From: Cytophagales bacterium
GTDB taxonomy: Bacteria; Bacteroidota; Bacteroidia; Cytophagales; ES-bin-26
Reading direction: 5' to 3'
Assembly: GCA_014379925.1 (NCBI GenBank)
Contig: JACMKY010000275.1
Coordinates: 1 to 14,642 of the forward strand
Length of the DNA: 14,642 nucleotides
Part shown: positions 5,004 through 13,322 of the stretch, in pieces
Numbering within the stretch: position 1 is the stretch's first letter
How the letters are laid out: each line of letters begins with the position of its first letter
Made by a program: the position numbers and the translations under genes
Notes under the pieces: model-generated
Databases searched by the model: none
What the model was told of the DNA's origin: nothing
Seen by the model: only the letters and a program-made list of their open reading frames with translations

Positions 5004-6374
5004 TCACTTCTCAAACAACCAAGCTTCCGGGTTGAGGCGGTCGAAGTTTTTCCAGATTTGAAACTGAAGTTGGGACACCCCGTCCTTGTCGGTAAACACC
5101 TCGCCCAGGGCGTCCTTGACCTTCACTTTCTGTTGTTCCTGCACGCTTATCCGGCTCAGGTTGGTGTAGACGGTGATGTAATCGCCGTGTTGGACGACTA
5201 CCATCTGGTGCAGGCCCGGAATGGAAGCCACCGAAATCACTACCCCGTCGTAGACGGAACGAACGATTTCGCCCTTGTTGGTTTGGATGTTGACGCCCTT
5301 GTTTTCCAGGTAAACCCCTTTGAGCACGGGGTGCTCGTGCTGACCGAACTTGCCGGAGATAAAACCGGACTTCACCGGCCAGGGCAGTTTGGCCTTGTTG
5401 TTGGCGAATGAGGAAGCGAGGGCGGCCGTTTCGGGCGTCAGGGCGATGGCCGTTCGCTCGGCCGTTTCTTCGGCGGCGGTAGCTTCCTCGCGGGTCCTTT
5501 CCCGGCTGGCCCGGCGCGCTTCCGCCGCCTTGCGGATTTCTTCCTCTACCAGGTCCGTGAGGAGTTTTTCCAGCCGGTTGACGGCCTTTTCACTGGCGGC
5601 CAGTTCATCCCTCAGCTGGCTTTCCTGCTGGCTCAACTGCTCGACCACCTGGCTTTGCTTCAGTTTGAGCGACAGCAACGTTTGGTTCTCGTCCACTTGC
5701 GAATCCAGCAGTTTTTGTTTTTCCTGCTTTTTCACGTCGAACTTCCGGCGCTGGGTGTGGAGGGCAATCCGGATCTTCTCCACCTGCTTGACCTGTTTCT
5801 GGCGGGCAACCGAATACTGTTGCAAGTATTTGAAGCGCATGGCCATTTGGGTAAACGTGGGGGCCGAAAACAGGAAAAGCATTTTGCTGTAGCTGGTGGT
5901 GGCCTTGGCGGCAGCGTAGACCATGGCGGCGTACTCCTTCCGGAGGTTGGCCAGGTCGCGTTCCATGGCGGCGCTCACCTGGAAAAGTTCGCGCACTTCC
6001 CCGTTCAGGATCTGCACTTCGCCGGCAATGGAATTGATCACTTGCGTGCGGCTGGCAATCTGCTGTTGAAGGGCGCTCAACTGGCCGATGTTGGCTTCCT
6101 TTTGCTGGGAGGTTTCTTTCAGGATCTGATTAGTCTCGGCGATCTTTTTCAGGTTCTGCTTCTTTTCCCGCTCCAGCTGCTGCTTGTTCTTGGGCAGCCT
6201 GCCGGGCGACAATTCGTTCTGGGCGTAACTAGCCGACGTCACGCCCAACAGCAGGACCAGCACCAACGAACGGAGGCCCGATGCAAAAAAGACTTCCCCG
6301 GGGCGGAAGTCTTCGAGGGTCGACGTGATTGAGGGGATGATCCGCCACCGCATCCGCAACAGGTTATTTCTCAT
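5004..6374 (-). CDS. EnvC-like murein hydrolase activator (degenerate M23/LytM)
   Basis: A 456-residue exported protein. A hydrophobic signal segment (about 35-51, ending ASYA before Q) is preceded by an unusually long polar leader. Residues about 60-310 are long charged coiled coils. Residues 330-456 are a LytM/M23 fold. All positions that hold zinc ligands in active M23 peptidases are replaced: the H-x-x-x-D motif reads N358-K-G-V-N362, and H-x-H reads Q435-L-Q437. It is therefore predicted not to cut peptidoglycan but to activate cell-wall amidases during division, as EnvC does. The ATG at 6374 was chosen because it overlaps the DUF4292 stop by 11 nt, matching the overlap one gene upstream; codons at 6389 and 6353 are alternatives. 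The strict orthology name envC is not certain. Confidence 0.88.
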   Translation of the reverse strand: MRNNLLRMRWRIIPSITSTLEDFRPGEVFFASGLRSLVLVLLLGVTSASYAQNELSPGRLPKNKQQLEREKKQNLKKIAETNQILKETSQQKEANIGQLSALQQQIASRTQVINSIAGEVQILNGEVRELFQVSAAMERDLANLRKEYAAMVYAAAKATTSYSKMLFLFSAPTFTQMAMRFKYLQQYSVARQKQVKQVEKIRIALHTQRRKFDVKKQEKQKLLDSQVDENQTLLSLKLKQSQVVEQLSQQESQLRDELAASEKAVNRLEKLLTDLVEEEIRKAAEARRASRERTREEATAAEETAERTAIALTPETAALASSFANNKAKLPWPVKSGFISGKFGQHEHPVLKGVYLENKGVNIQTNKGEIVRSVYDGVVISVASIPGLHQMVVVQHGDYITVYTNLSRISVQEQQKVKVKDALGEVFTDKDGVSQLQFQIWKNFDRLNPEAWLFEK

Positions 6375-7128
6375 ACCGCTTCGGGACATTGAACGGAAAC
6401 TTCAATTCTTCACGGGTAAGTTCGGCCTTGTTGGTTTCAATCGAAATGAGCACGTTGCGGTTCTGCTGGTTGGCATCGTACTTCAGGTTGACCGCGTTGG
6501 CGTTGGGAAACACGTACCGGTCGAGCGGTCCGAAATTGGCGTAGGTCAGGGTAAGGGCGTTGTTGGTGCCCCGGTCCGTCAGCCGTACCTCCTCCAGCTT
6601 CTCGTTGTCCACCCGGATAAAATACGTTACCGACAGGTTTCCCTCGTTGTGCTTCAGTACGTACTGGTTGCCCTTTTTCACTCCCCGGCGGTGGGCCGGT
6701 TGGAAGGGCAGGTTTCCCAGGACGAGGGATTGCATCACGTTGAAATTGATGGTGAACTTGAACTGGTCGCTGAGCGACTTGAAATCTTTGACGTAGGAAT
6801 CTTTGCGAAGCCGGTCGATGACGTAGACGGAGTCGCGGGTGATGAGCGCCCGGAAACCCTCGATGCCTACCTTGTTGACCAGTAACCAGATGAGGCTGTC
6901 CTTCTTCATGCGAATGCTGACGGTCGCCGATTGTTCCTCGTTCTCCTCCTGGTAGTTAATCTTTGATTTGGAGCTGAAGTACTGAAAATCGACCTCGTTG
7001 ATGGGCACCAGCAGGCTATCGGAAGTGGCTTCGGGAAGGGAGGTGGAGGGATTGGTGACGACCGGCGTTCTTTTACAGGCAAAAAAAAGGAGGAGCGCAA
7101 GGAAGACAAACGGGCTTTTACTGTTCAT
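6364..7128 (-). CDS. DUF4292 outer-membrane lipoprotein
   Basis: A 254-residue lipoprotein: MNSKSPFVFLALLLFFAC has a lysine-containing start, a hydrophobic core and a lipobox ending at C18. The mature protein, about 40-250, is beta-rich with repeated strand patterns (SATVSIRMKKDSLIWLLVNK, later VTYFIRVDNEKLEEVRL), as in the DUF4292 family, whose fold resembles LolA/LolB-type lipoprotein carriers. The biochemical role is not established. It overlaps the TPR gene upstream by 11 nt and the EnvC-like gene downstream by 11 nt, so all three are almost certainly cotranscribed and translationally coupled. The start at 7128 is fixed by the lipoprotein signal; a longer in-frame extension to 7257 lies inside the TPR gene. 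The family call is from overall sequence character and gene order. Confidence 0.85.
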   Translation of the reverse strand: MNSKSPFVFLALLLFFACKRTPVVTNPSTSLPEATSDSLLVPINEVDFQYFSSKSKINYQEENEEQSATVSIRMKKDSLIWLLVNKVGIEGFRALITRDSVYVIDRLRKDSYVKDFKSLSDQFKFTINFNVMQSLVLGNLPFQPAHRRGVKKGNQYVLKHNEGNLSVTYFIRVDNEKLEEVRLTDRGTNNALTLTYANFGPLDRYVFPNANAVNLKYDANQQNRNVLISIETNKAELTREELKFPFNVPKRYEK

Positions 7129-8863
7129 ACAATTTTCCGGTCGTGATTTTCTTGTCCAGCGCCCCGCTGGTTTCTCCCATCTTTTTAGCCTTTTTCCACT
7201 GTTCGAGGGCTTTCTCCGTCTGGCCCAGCTGGTAGAGCACGTCGCCGTAATGTTCAACGATGGTGCCGTTTTCTTTGTTTCGTTCCGCGTTGATCTTCAC
7301 GGCTTTCTCCAGCAGTTTCTGCGCCGCCGCGTACTCCTTGGCCACGTAGAGCACCCAGGCGTAGGTGTCCAGGTAGGTGGGGTCGTCGGGATGCTTATCG
7401 ACGAGGCGTTTGCCCATCTCGCGGGCGCGCGACAAGTTTTCTTTCCGCAGCGAGAGGTAGTAGCTGTAGTTGTTGAGCACGTGGGCATTGTCGGGCTGGC
7501 CCTTCAGCACTTCCTCGTAGGCCTGGTCCGACATCCGGTGGTTGCCCGTGCCGTTGTAGGCGTCGCCCAGCAGCGCGTTGAATTCGTTGAGCAGGTCCAG
7601 GTTGCTGATCGCCAGGGTCTGGCCCTCTTCCAGCACCTCAGTGGCCTTTTGGTAATTCTTCTTGTTGAGGTACCCGATGCCGTTGAAGTAATAAAGTGTG
7701 GCCTGGTTAGGAAACATTTCCAGCGCTTTCCCGGAATGGGCCAGCAGGCTGTCCAGCTCGTTGAGTTCGGTATCCAGGCGGATGACGCGCTCCCAGACCT
7801 CGAACACGGACTGATCCAGGCGCACGGCGGCCGCGTAGCTGTCGCGGGCCCGGGCTTTCTGTTCCTTGAGCAGCAGCAGGTCACCGTAGAGGGCGTGTAC
7901 CTTGGCATTGGCGGGGTGCAGCCGAACCATGGTTTCGGCCAGTTTCAGCGCCCGGTCCTTGGAATCGGCGTCGGTGAGGCGGCCCGCGTACCCCGCCAGG
8001 ACGCTCACCTTCGTGTCGGCGTCGAGGTCGGGATTGGCGAAGGCCAGTTCCAGTTCCCGTTGCGACTTCTGAGCCTCACCCCGGCTGCGGTATACCTCCG
8101 AGAGCACCAGGTGAGCCTGGGCGTTTTCGGGATTGGCGGCCACGATCTCCTCCAGCAGCGGCACGGCTTTTTCCACGCGGTTGTTGGCGATGAGCAACTC
8201 GGCCAGCATAATCTTGGGACCCACCTCGCCGGGTTGCTCCCCGATCAGCCGCTCCCCCTCCCGGACGGCATCGTCCACCTTGTTTTGTTTCAGGTAGAGC
8301 TGCTGCTTCTGGCGGGTGATTTCCTCGTTGATGCCGTAGGTTTTCTCCACCTTCTCGTAGGCCTTGATGGCCTCGTCGTATTTGCCCTGGTAGAGGTAAA
8401 CCTTGGCGAGTTCGAAGTAATGTTCGCCTTCCTCGGGCCGCTTCTTTAGTAAATCTTGGTAAACCTTGGCCGCCTGGGCGTAGTTCTTGTCCTTCTCGTG
8501 GAGTTGGGCCAGCAGCAGGTAATAGTACTTGTTGTTTTCGTCGAGACGCAGCGCTTTTTCGGCGAAGGGCAGGGCTTTGGCGGCGTCGCCCGTCTTGAGC
8601 AGCGCGTCGGCCATCATGTAGTTGGCCCCCGAATTGTCGGCCACCATTTGCAGACTCCGCTCGAACTGGGCAATTGCCTTGGGGAAGTCGTCGGTGATGA
8701 AAAATTTCATTCCCTCCGTAAAGTAGTGCTCCGCCTCCGCCTGGTTTTTGGCATTCCGGTCGTTGATCTCTTCCCGTTTCTTGGATTTCTGAGCGGCAAC
8801 GGGAAGGCCGGTGGTGAAAAAGACCACCACCAGCCAGCAGGCAAACTTTACCAGAATTTTCAT
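7118..8863 (-). CDS. Periplasmic tetratricopeptide-repeat protein
   Basis: A 581-residue exported protein. A signal peptide covers 1-24 (MKILVKF, then a hydrophobic core, cut at VAA before Q). Nearly all of the remainder is TPR helical repeats, first visible at AEAEHYFTEGMKFF (about 43) and continuing to the C-terminus. Typical units include YYLLLAQLHEKDKNYAQAAK and HYFELAKVYLYQGKYDEAIK, and the last good one is HYGDVLYQLGQTEKALEQWK. TPR arrays are scaffolds for protein complexes, and no catalytic domain is present. The ATG at 8863 was preferred to an in-frame TTG three codons upstream. It begins the overlapping TPR-DUF4292-EnvC set and follows the nucleotidyltransferase by 67 nt, so it probably helps assemble an envelope complex with the lipoprotein and the EnvC-like protein (inference from gene order). 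Confidence 0.9.
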   Translation of the reverse strand: MKILVKFACWLVVVFFTTGLPVAAQKSKKREEINDRNAKNQAEAEHYFTEGMKFFITDDFPKAIAQFERSLQMVADNSGANYMMADALLKTGDAAKALPFAEKALRLDENNKYYYLLLAQLHEKDKNYAQAAKVYQDLLKKRPEEGEHYFELAKVYLYQGKYDEAIKAYEKVEKTYGINEEITRQKQQLYLKQNKVDDAVREGERLIGEQPGEVGPKIMLAELLIANNRVEKAVPLLEEIVAANPENAQAHLVLSEVYRSRGEAQKSQRELELAFANPDLDADTKVSVLAGYAGRLTDADSKDRALKLAETMVRLHPANAKVHALYGDLLLLKEQKARARDSYAAAVRLDQSVFEVWERVIRLDTELNELDSLLAHSGKALEMFPNQATLYYFNGIGYLNKKNYQKATEVLEEGQTLAISNLDLLNEFNALLGDAYNGTGNHRMSDQAYEEVLKGQPDNAHVLNNYSYYLSLRKENLSRAREMGKRLVDKHPDDPTYLDTYAWVLYVAKEYAAAQKLLEKAVKINAERNKENGTIVEHYGDVLYQLGQTEKALEQWKKAKKMGETSGALDKKITTGKLYEQ

Positions 8864-8901
8864 CTTTCCCAAACGTTTTCCGGCTTCCGGGATGAATCGA
8901 G

Positions 8902-8918
8902 CGGGGCGGCCCGCCCCG
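8902..8918. other. GC-rich hairpin between nucleotidyltransferase and TPR genes
   Basis: CGGGGC (8902-8907) pairs with GCCCCG (8913-8918) around a 5-nt loop, and the inner bases extend the symmetry to an 8+1+8 palindrome. It lies in the 67-nt gap between two minus-strand genes. No T-run follows on that strand, so a classical intrinsic terminator is not supported. It may set the ratio of the two transcripts. Confidence 0.35.
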
Positions 8919-8930
8919 GGAAGTCCAATT

Positions 8931-9935
8931 TCATTCCTTCACCGCGTTGTAATCCCCCAGGCTGAGGTCGGCGGATTTTCCCTCGAATTTAACGAAATTT
9001 CCCAACATCGAATCGGCCACGTTGGCGTTGCTGATGTAAGTATTCTCCTGCACGATCGAGTTCCGGATGACCGAGTTGGTGATCTGGGAACCCTTCCCGA
9101 TCGAAACGTGCGGCCCGAGTACCGTATTGTGAATCCGGACGTTTTCCCCGATAAAGACGGGTGGAATGATCACGGAGTTCTCCACTTGCGCCGAATCGGC
9201 GATCAGCTTCGTGTCCCGGATGTATTCCAGGTAACGCTGGTTGGTGTAGACGGTGGCGTCCTTGTTGCCGCAGTCGAGCCATTCGGTCACCTGCCCCGGC
9301 TCGAAGCGGGTGCCCTTGTTCTTCATGTTTTCCAGGGCGTTGGTGATCTGGTATTCGCCCTTGTCCTTGATGTCGTGGTCGAGCAGGTACTGCAATTCCT
9401 CGCGCAGGTAGGCCCCGTCGCGGAAATAGTAGATGCCGATGATGGCCAGGTCGGAGACGAACTCGGCGGGCTTCTCCACGAAGTCGGTGATCCGGTTCTG
9501 GTCGTCCAGCTTCACCACCCCGAAGGGACGCGGATCCTCCACCTGCTGCACCCAAATGATGCCCTCCTTGGTCGTGTCGAGCGTAAAGTCGGCCTTGAAG
9601 AGCGTATCGGCGAAAGCCACCACCACGTTGCCACGCAGGGCTTCCTTGGCGCAGAGAATGGCGTGGGCCGTTCCCAGCGCTTCTTCCTGGTAGGCGATGC
9701 TGCCCCTGGCACCCACCGAGTCGGCGATGGCGAGGAGTTTCTTTTCCACTTCCGCCCCGAAGTGGCCCACGATGAAAGCCACTTCATCGACCTGGCTGCC
9801 ACACACCTTGGCGATGTCTTCCACGAGGCGCTGCACAATCGGTTTGCCCGCAATGGGGAGGAGTGGTTTGGGTACGGTCAGCGTGTGGGGGCGCATCCGC
9901 TTGCCCATGCCCGCCATTGGAACAATGATATTCAT
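8931..9935 (-). CDS. Sugar-phosphate nucleotidyltransferase with left-handed beta-helix tail
   Basis: A 334-residue cytoplasmic enzyme predicted to make an NDP-sugar from a sugar-1-phosphate and an NTP, releasing pyrophosphate. The N-terminal domain (1-240) opens with the pyrophosphorylase signature MAGMGKRMRPHTLTVPKPLL, with the substrate lysine at K23. A metal-binding aspartate candidate is D110 in VVVAFAD, and further landmarks are FVEKP (152-156) and WLDCGNKDA (219-227). Residues 245-315 have hexapeptide-repeat character (FIGENVRIHNTVLGPHVSIG), as in left-handed beta-helices of RmlA- or GlmU-like proteins. Base and sugar specificity (dTTP, UTP, ATP; glucose or other) cannot be decided. 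The ATG at 9935 is immediately before the signature; an upstream in-frame extension is not conserved-looking. The gene heads the envelope gene set. Confidence 0.9.
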   Translation of the reverse strand: MNIIVPMAGMGKRMRPHTLTVPKPLLPIAGKPIVQRLVEDIAKVCGSQVDEVAFIVGHFGAEVEKKLLAIADSVGARGSIAYQEEALGTAHAILCAKEALRGNVVVAFADTLFKADFTLDTTKEGIIWVQQVEDPRPFGVVKLDDQNRITDFVEKPAEFVSDLAIIGIYYFRDGAYLREELQYLLDHDIKDKGEYQITNALENMKNKGTRFEPGQVTEWLDCGNKDATVYTNQRYLEYIRDTKLIADSAQVENSVIIPPVFIGENVRIHNTVLGPHVSIGKGSQITNSVIRNSIVQENTYISNANVADSMLGNFVKFEGKSADLSLGDYNAVKE

Positions 9936-10003
9936 ACGCGTGAGTGAAATTGGTGAGACCTGGATTTGGGTTCGTAAGTAATCCATATTTTTCCTTCTTA
10001 CAA

Positions 10004-10019
10004 AATCGCGGCGGCGATT
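10004..10019 (-). terminator. Weak terminator candidate after rsgA
   Basis: AATCGC (10004-10009) and GCGATT (10014-10019) form a 6-bp stem with a 4-nt loop. On the minus strand the stem runs into a short TTTTG tract. It lies about 95 nt beyond the rsgA stop and 69 nt before the nucleotidyltransferase start, so it could separate the two transcripts. The stem is short and the T-tract brief. Confidence 0.35.
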
Positions 10020-10112
10020 AAGTAAATGAGTGAAGGGGTTTATAAACGTTTAGCGCAGATCCGTTCAACGGAGAATGAAATCTTCTTTATTAACCCTCTG
10101 GCAGACAGCCCG

Positions 10113-11048
10113 TCACCGCCGGTTGTCGCCTCCTTCCAGCATGCTCAGGTAGCTGGCGTAACGGCTGTCGGCGATTTCGCCCGCGGCCCGGGCGTCCAGC
10201 ACCGCGCAGCCCGGTTCGTGCACGTGGACGCAGTTGTGGTAGCGGCACTGGTTGAGCCGTTGGCGCATCTCCGGAAAGTAGTGACTCAGGTCCTCCCTGT
10301 TCATGTCCACCAGGCCCAGTTCTTTGATGCCCGGCGTATCGATGAGAAAGGTGTCGGGCTCGATTTCGAACATTTCGGCGAAGGTGGTGGTGTGGGTTCC
10401 TTTGTTGGCAAAGGTGGACACCTCGGCGGTACGGAGCCGGAGCTGCGGGGCAATGCGGTTGACCAAACTGGATTTGCCCACCCCCGAGTGTCCCGACAGC
10501 AGGGTAATCTTTTCGTGCAGCCGTTGGTGAAACGCCTCGATGCCCGTGCCATTCTCGACGGAGGTGAGTAGGCAGGGATAGCCGATGCCTTCGTACATCG
10601 CCGCCAACGCCCGCTGGTACCCCATCGCTTCCCCGTCGAGGAGGTCGATTTTGTTGAAGACCAAAACGGTGGGAATCCGGAACGACTCCGCGGTGACCAG
10701 GAAACGGTCGATGAAGCCCAGGGAAGTGCGCGGAAACGTGAGCGTGGCAATGAGCAGGGCCTGGTCGAGGTTGGCCGCCAGGATGTGTCCGAAGGCCGCC
10801 TTGTGCACCGACTGGCGGATGATGTAGTTGTGACGGGGTAGGATGTCGGTGATGACGGCGGTGCGGGCGGCGGTATCCTCCACCGTGAACCGCACCTGGT
10901 CGCCGACGGCGATGGGATTGGTGGTTTTGAATCCCTTGAGCTTGAATTTTCCCTTCAACCGGCCTTGCCAGACGTGGCGATCCTTGGTCAGCACTTCGTA
11001 CCACGATCCCGTGGAACGGATCACGCGGCCTTCGTTCGGATTGTCCAT
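10113..11048 (-). CDS. rsgA: Ribosome small-subunit-dependent GTPase A
   Basis: The GTPase acts in late 30S subunit maturation. The 311 residues are full length with the expected order. An N-terminal OB-fold covers about 1-75 (GRVIRSTGSWYEVL, then a conserved GD at 49-50). A circularly permuted GTPase domain follows, with G4 first (NKID, 132-135), then G1/P-loop GHSGVGKSS (186-194), the switch region KGTHTTT (216-222), and G3 DTPG (237-240). A C-terminal zinc site uses C268, C273, H275 and C281 (CRYHNCVHVHEPGC). The ATG at 11048 gives the normal N-terminus. It precedes the nucleotidyltransferase by 177 nt on the same strand and is divergent from the glycogen synthase. All key residues are present; identification is secure. 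Confidence 0.97.
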   Translation of the reverse strand: MDNPNEGRVIRSTGSWYEVLTKDRHVWQGRLKGKFKLKGFKTTNPIAVGDQVRFTVEDTAARTAVITDILPRHNYIIRQSVHKAAFGHILAANLDQALLIATLTFPRTSLGFIDRFLVTAESFRIPTVLVFNKIDLLDGEAMGYQRALAAMYEGIGYPCLLTSVENGTGIEAFHQRLHEKITLLSGHSGVGKSSLVNRIAPQLRLRTAEVSTFANKGTHTTTFAEMFEIEPDTFLIDTPGIKELGLVDMNREDLSHYFPEMRQRLNQCRYHNCVHVHEPGCAVLDARAAGEIADSRYASYLSMLEGGDNRR

Positions 11049-11500
11049 GGGTTGCGCTTGGTTTTTCCCGCAGATTTACGCAGATTTCCGGCAGGGTTGG
11101 GCGGCGGTTTCCCAGGAAGCCCCAACGGGTGATCCCTCGGGGTTTTGTCGGCCTTGCCGGGCGGCCCGCCGACCGTCGGCGGCGCGGGTGTACCACGCAG
11201 GACAGCAGACCCCAAGACGCGGCGGGCCGACGCCCCGGGCATTTTTGCGGGCCGGGAAGCGTGGCCCACCCGCCGAGGGTACCAAACCCCGGCAGGTTTC
11301 TTGGCGGCAGAAAAAAGGTTTTTCCAAATAATTTATTTCCGTTCCCGGAATGACTATGATTGTGATGCGTAAGCATACCGTCGTCCGTGACAAGGAATGC
11401 CCGGCCTGATCACCCGCCATTCGAAGAAACCAGCCGTACCGGTTTTTTTAGCTACGTGCCTATCGTCCGTGTAATCAACAAACGCCTCCCCTAAAACCGA
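11049..11500. other. 452-bp divergent intergenic region, GC-rich palindromes and A/T-rich core
   Basis: The region separates rsgA from the divergent glycogen synthase and must carry both promoters unless rsgA is read from elsewhere. From 11090 to 11280 it is very GC-rich and includes the 17-bp palindrome CCGCCGAC-C-GTCGGCGG (11166-11182). From 11311 to 11350 it turns A/T-rich, with a small stem TTCCG/CGGAA at 11337-11350. TATGATTG at 11355-11362 is one mismatch from TAnnTTTG and may be the -7 box of the plus-strand gene, without an obvious -33 partner. A short AACC/GGTT stem followed by seven T residues (11428-11449) sits in the presumed leader and could act as an attenuator. No gene is recognisable. 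Confidence 0.4.
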
Positions 11501-13309
11501 ATGAGTCAGACCTACGACAATTCCGAATCCTTGCTGGTAGAAGTAGCCTGGGAGGTGTGCAACCAGCTCGGCGGCATCTACACCGTCATCCGTTCCAAGA
11601 TTCCCAGCATGGTCAACGCCTGGGGCGACAACTACTGCCTGGTCGGGCCCTACGTGCACAGCCGCATGCCGGCCGAATTCGAGCCCAACGACGACTACGA
11701 CGATCCGTTCGGGCGGGGGGTGCTGCGGATGCGTGAGCTGGGATTCGAGGCCTACTACGGTTTCTGGCTGGTATCGGGGCGTCCCCGCGTGGTGCTGATC
11801 AGCCCCTTCACGGTGTTCGGCCGGTTGGATAACCTCAAGTACCTGCTCTGGGAACAACACGGCATCCGCTCGGCGGGCAACGAAGACCTGGTCAACCAGG
11901 TCATCGCCTTCGGGGAGGTGGTAACGATTTACCTGCGGGAACTGGTCAATCCCAACCTCACCACCAAAAACGTCATCGCCCACTTTCACGAGTGGATGGT
12001 GGGTACGCCCATTCCCAACATCCGGCGCGAAATGCTGCCCATCACGACCGTGTTCACCACGCACGCCACGCAGCTGGGCCGCTACCTGGCCATGAACGAC
12101 AACTACTTCTACGAGCACCTGCCGTTTTTCGACTGGTACAAGGAGGCGATCAACTTCAACGTGGAAACCAAGGTGTTCATCGAGCGTTCTGCCGCCCAGT
12201 CGGCCACGGTGTTTACCACCGTCAGCGACGTGACGGCGCGGGAGTGCGAGGTGCTGCTGGGCCGCACGCCCGACCTGGTCACCCCCAACGGACTCAACAT
12301 CCAGCGCTTCGTGGCCTTGCACGAGTTCCAGAACCTCCACCTCGAATACAAGGAGCAGATCCACGAATTCGTGATGGGCCACTTCTTCCAGAGCTATTCC
12401 TTCGACCTCGACAAAACGCTGTACTTCTTCACCTCCGGGCGCTACGAATACCACAACAAAGGCTTCGACCTGACGCTGGAAGCCCTGGCGCGGCTCAACT
12501 GGCGCATGCGGCAGGCCAACATGGATACCACGGTGATCATGTTCCTCATCACCAAACAACCTTTCCACAGCATCAACCCCGGCGTGCTGCAATCGCGGGC
12601 CGTTATGGAGGAGATCCAGCAGACCTGCAACGCCATCGAGAAGCAGGTGGGCGAACGGCTGTTCTACGCCGCCGCCTCCAGCAGCGACCATAAACTGCCG
12701 CAACTCAACAACTTCGTGGACGACTACTGGAAACTGCGCCTCCGCCGCACGCTCCAGTCCTGGAAGTCGGACCACCTGCCCTCGGTGGTGACCCACAACC
12801 TGGTCTACGACCGGGAAGACGACATCCTGAACTTTCTGCGGACCTCCAACCTGCTCAACTTCCAGTCCGACCGGGTAAAAATCGTCTACCACCCCGATTT
12901 TATTTCGCCCACCAGCCCGCTCTTCGCCATGGAATACGGCCAGTTCATCCGGGGCTGTCACCTGGGGGTGTTTCCCAGCTACTACGAACCGTGGGGATAC
13001 ACCCCGCTGGAAAGCATTGCGAGCGGGGTGCCCGCCGTCACCAGCGACCTGTCGGGCTTCGGCGACTACGTGGAAAAACACATTCCCGACTGGAACGAAC
13101 GGGGCATCTACCTGGTCAACCGCCGCGACCGCAACTTCGACCAGGCCGCCAACCAACTCGCCGACCAGATGTTCTCCTTCGTGCAACTGGGCCGGCGCGA
13201 CCGCATCATGCAGCGCAACCGGGTGGAAAGCTCCTCGGAATTCTTCGACTGGAAACACCTCACGGTCTACTACCAGGAAGCCTACGACCTGGGCCTGAGC
13301 CGGAAGTAA
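11501..13309 (+). CDS. Glycogen synthase, GT3 (eukaryotic-like) family
   Basis: A 602-residue cytoplasmic enzyme that extends alpha-1,4-glucan from a nucleotide-glucose donor. It belongs to glycosyltransferase family 3, as in animals and fungi, not the GlgA/GT5 family. The N-terminal Rossmann domain begins EVAWEVCNQLGGIYTVIRSK (14-33), followed by TTHATQLGRYL and VSDVTARECEVLLGR. The donor-site pair R314 and K320 lies in GRYEYHNKGFD, and the catalytic E-x7-E is E496/E504 in YYEPWGYTPLES. A C-terminal arginine-rich helix (564-576, GRRDRIMQRNRVE) matches the glucose-6-phosphate regulatory helix of the eukaryotic enzymes. The protein lacks their long phosphorylated tails. The ATG at 11501 directly precedes the conserved start. 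The stop lies inside a stem (13299-13318) that may help end transcription. Confidence 0.95.
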   Translation: MSQTYDNSESLLVEVAWEVCNQLGGIYTVIRSKIPSMVNAWGDNYCLVGPYVHSRMPAEFEPNDDYDDPFGRGVLRMRELGFEAYYGFWLVSGRPRVVLISPFTVFGRLDNLKYLLWEQHGIRSAGNEDLVNQVIAFGEVVTIYLRELVNPNLTTKNVIAHFHEWMVGTPIPNIRREMLPITTVFTTHATQLGRYLAMNDNYFYEHLPFFDWYKEAINFNVETKVFIERSAAQSATVFTTVSDVTARECEVLLGRTPDLVTPNGLNIQRFVALHEFQNLHLEYKEQIHEFVMGHFFQSYSFDLDKTLYFFTSGRYEYHNKGFDLTLEALARLNWRMRQANMDTTVIMFLITKQPFHSINPGVLQSRAVMEEIQQTCNAIEKQVGERLFYAAASSSDHKLPQLNNFVDDYWKLRLRRTLQSWKSDHLPSVVTHNLVYDREDDILNFLRTSNLLNFQSDRVKIVYHPDFISPTSPLFAMEYGQFIRGCHLGVFPSYYEPWGYTPLESIASGVPAVTSDLSGFGDYVEKHIPDWNERGIYLVNRRDRNFDQAANQLADQMFSFVQLGRRDRIMQRNRVESSSEFFDWKHLTVYYQEAYDLGLSRK

Positions 13310-13318
13310 TTCCCCGGC
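13299..13318 (+). terminator. Stem overlapping the glycogen synthase stop codon
   Basis: GCCGGAA (13299-13305) pairs with TTCC plus CGGC (13310-13318), with two bulged C residues. The loop GTAA contains most of the TAA stop. The stem could mark the transcript end, but no T-run follows closely, so it is tentative. Confidence 0.3.
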
Positions 13319-13322
13319 GTTT

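Noticed and set aside
6998..8449. 483-codon plus-strand frame opposite the TPR and DUF4292 genes
   Set aside because: Antisense shadow of real genes; the valine/histidine-rich composition comes from reversed TPR codons.
8902..8918. Intrinsic terminator between nucleotidyltransferase and TPR genes
   Set aside because: The stem is strong but no T-run follows on the minus strand, so I list it only as a hairpin.
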